A stretch of DNA of 64,000 nucleotides from Kushneria phosphatilytica (lineage in GTDB: Bacteria > Pseudomonadota > Gammaproteobacteria > Pseudomonadales > Halomonadaceae), in NCBI RefSeq assembly GCF_008247605.1, contig NZ_CP043420.1, positions 310,001 through 374,000 on the forward strand. The letters are read 5' to 3'. Below are positions 63,471 through 64,000 of this stretch, piece by piece. The stretch's first letter is position 1; every line of letters begins with the position of its first letter. The position numbers were made by a program, and so were the translations under genes. Below the pieces are notes generated by a model. That model was not told the DNA's origin. It worked only from the letters and a program-made list of their open reading frames with translations, and searched no databases.

Positions 63471-64000
63471 TCAACCTGTCAGACCGGCTCGATTGGATAA
63501 GGGCGTTGAAAAATCCCAGATCGTGTTAGCAAGTACTGCGAGTCTTGACTGTCTATCCTCGATTTCCTGAATACCCCAATTTTCAACCTGGGTCAGCTCA
63601 CGGGCCATCGCAATTTTTGAATTGCTATAGAGCGCTTTTTTGTACGCGAAGGTCTGGTTGGAAGCGCTTACGTTCTTCTTGCCTCCCAGCAGCGTCAGAT
63701 TTCCCCAGCGATTAACATACAGCTCGTGCTGATCTGCTGCCTCTCCCAAATCTTCACGCCATGCTGCAGAAAGCGTCTGAGGCATAATGTGCTCAATATG
63801 CACATGCTGTGTACTCTCCAGCGTCTTCTCTTCAGGATCCAGGTAGTTCTCAATATGCCGAAAGATATAGTTGACGATGTACTGCCGCCCCATGGACTGA
63901 CTCCGAAAGGCCAGAACAAATTCTTCACTTTTCGGAGAAGCAGACTCAAGTATATGGCAGGCATCCATCAGTCCGGCAGCACCTTGCGTTGAAAGCGCCT
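63471..64000 (-). CDS. GmrSD-like protein, C-terminal DUF1524 nuclease part
   Basis: The gene runs off the right edge; 176 codons are visible. The DUF1524 His-Me nuclease motif is HIEHIMPQTLS with WGNLTLLGGKKNVSASNQTF, as in the D half of type IV restriction enzymes of the GmrSD family. The DUF262 N-terminal part should lie to the right. The visible frame has no stop up to base 64000, so the ATG at 63968 is internal. In this operon it may be a type IV enzyme that attacks modified DNA, complementing type I restriction. Confidence 0.85.
   Translation of the reverse strand, partial: ALSTQGAAGLMDACHILESASPKSEEFVLAFRSQSMGRQYIVNYIFRHIENYLDPEEKTLESTQHVHIEHIMPQTLSAAWREDLGEAADQHELYVNRWGNLTLLGGKKNVSASNQTFAYKKALYSNSKIAMARELTQVENWGIQEIEDRQSRLAVLANTIWDFSTPLSNRAGLTG

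Overview
The window is GC-rich chromosomal DNA with tightly packed genes. It most likely comes from a halophilic gammaproteobacterium of the Halomonadaceae (Halomonas, Kushneria or Salinicola type). This is inference from TRAP and binding-protein ABC transporters, tandem Na+/H+ antiporters, ergothioneine genes, Pseudomonas-like REP palindromes and E. coli-like RmuC and YchJ. No ribosomal RNA or marker gene settles the genus.

Left part (1-6730): a polyol or pentulose cluster. It holds an SDR (cut by the window edge), an EltD-like zinc dehydrogenase, a ribose-type ABC importer and a divergent FGGY pentulose kinase, with a LacI-type palindrome in front of the binding-protein gene. From 6766 to 13871 come Lon with its Hsp20 partner, a cystine-type ABC importer, an Lrp-type regulator and a divergent ACC deaminase. 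From 13908 to 23776 come housekeeping and stress genes: YchJ, an SSS symporter, a TRIC channel, DUF4186, two tandem CPA1 antiporters, two tandem PfpI/DJ-1 proteins, an 83-bp tandem REP array and an aldo/keto reductase.

Middle part (23882-38086): a coherent sugar-acid regulon. A FadR-type GntR regulator sits beside three transcription units that share the same operator motif. Unit one degrades L-fuconate by the non-phosphorylated route (dehydratase, SDR dehydrogenase, FAH hydrolase). Unit two is a TRAP importer. Unit three is an L-galactonate route (L-galactonate 5-dehydrogenase, altronate dehydratase, tagaturonate reductase) followed by a second TRAP importer. L-fuconate is 6-deoxy-L-galactonate, so joint control of both routes makes chemical sense.

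Then follow rmuC, a GH3 beta-glucosidase without an export signal, egtD-egtB (ergothioneine), an MFS carrier, a universal stress protein, an AraC regulator with a LysE exporter that has a two-hairpin leader, the lysine-catabolic enzyme HglS, and small DUF202 membrane proteins.

Right part (50719-64000): a genomic island beginning at a tRNA-Thr(CGT) gene. It contains two ~333-bp direct repeats (and a partial third) bracketing an unrecognised 842-residue protein that combines membrane segments with a PD-(D/E)xK-like motif. Next come a degenerate ORF and a minus-strand restriction/defence operon: a GmrSD-like DUF1524 protein (cut by the edge), a 48-residue overlapping ORF, HsdR and a 1603-residue DUF4011-helicase-Vsr protein of the Hhe type. 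The 842-residue gene and the 48-residue ORF are the best candidates for something undescribed.

A recurrent layout is worth noting. All four transport operons in which the binding-protein gene comes first carry a perfect 9-11 bp hairpin directly after that gene.
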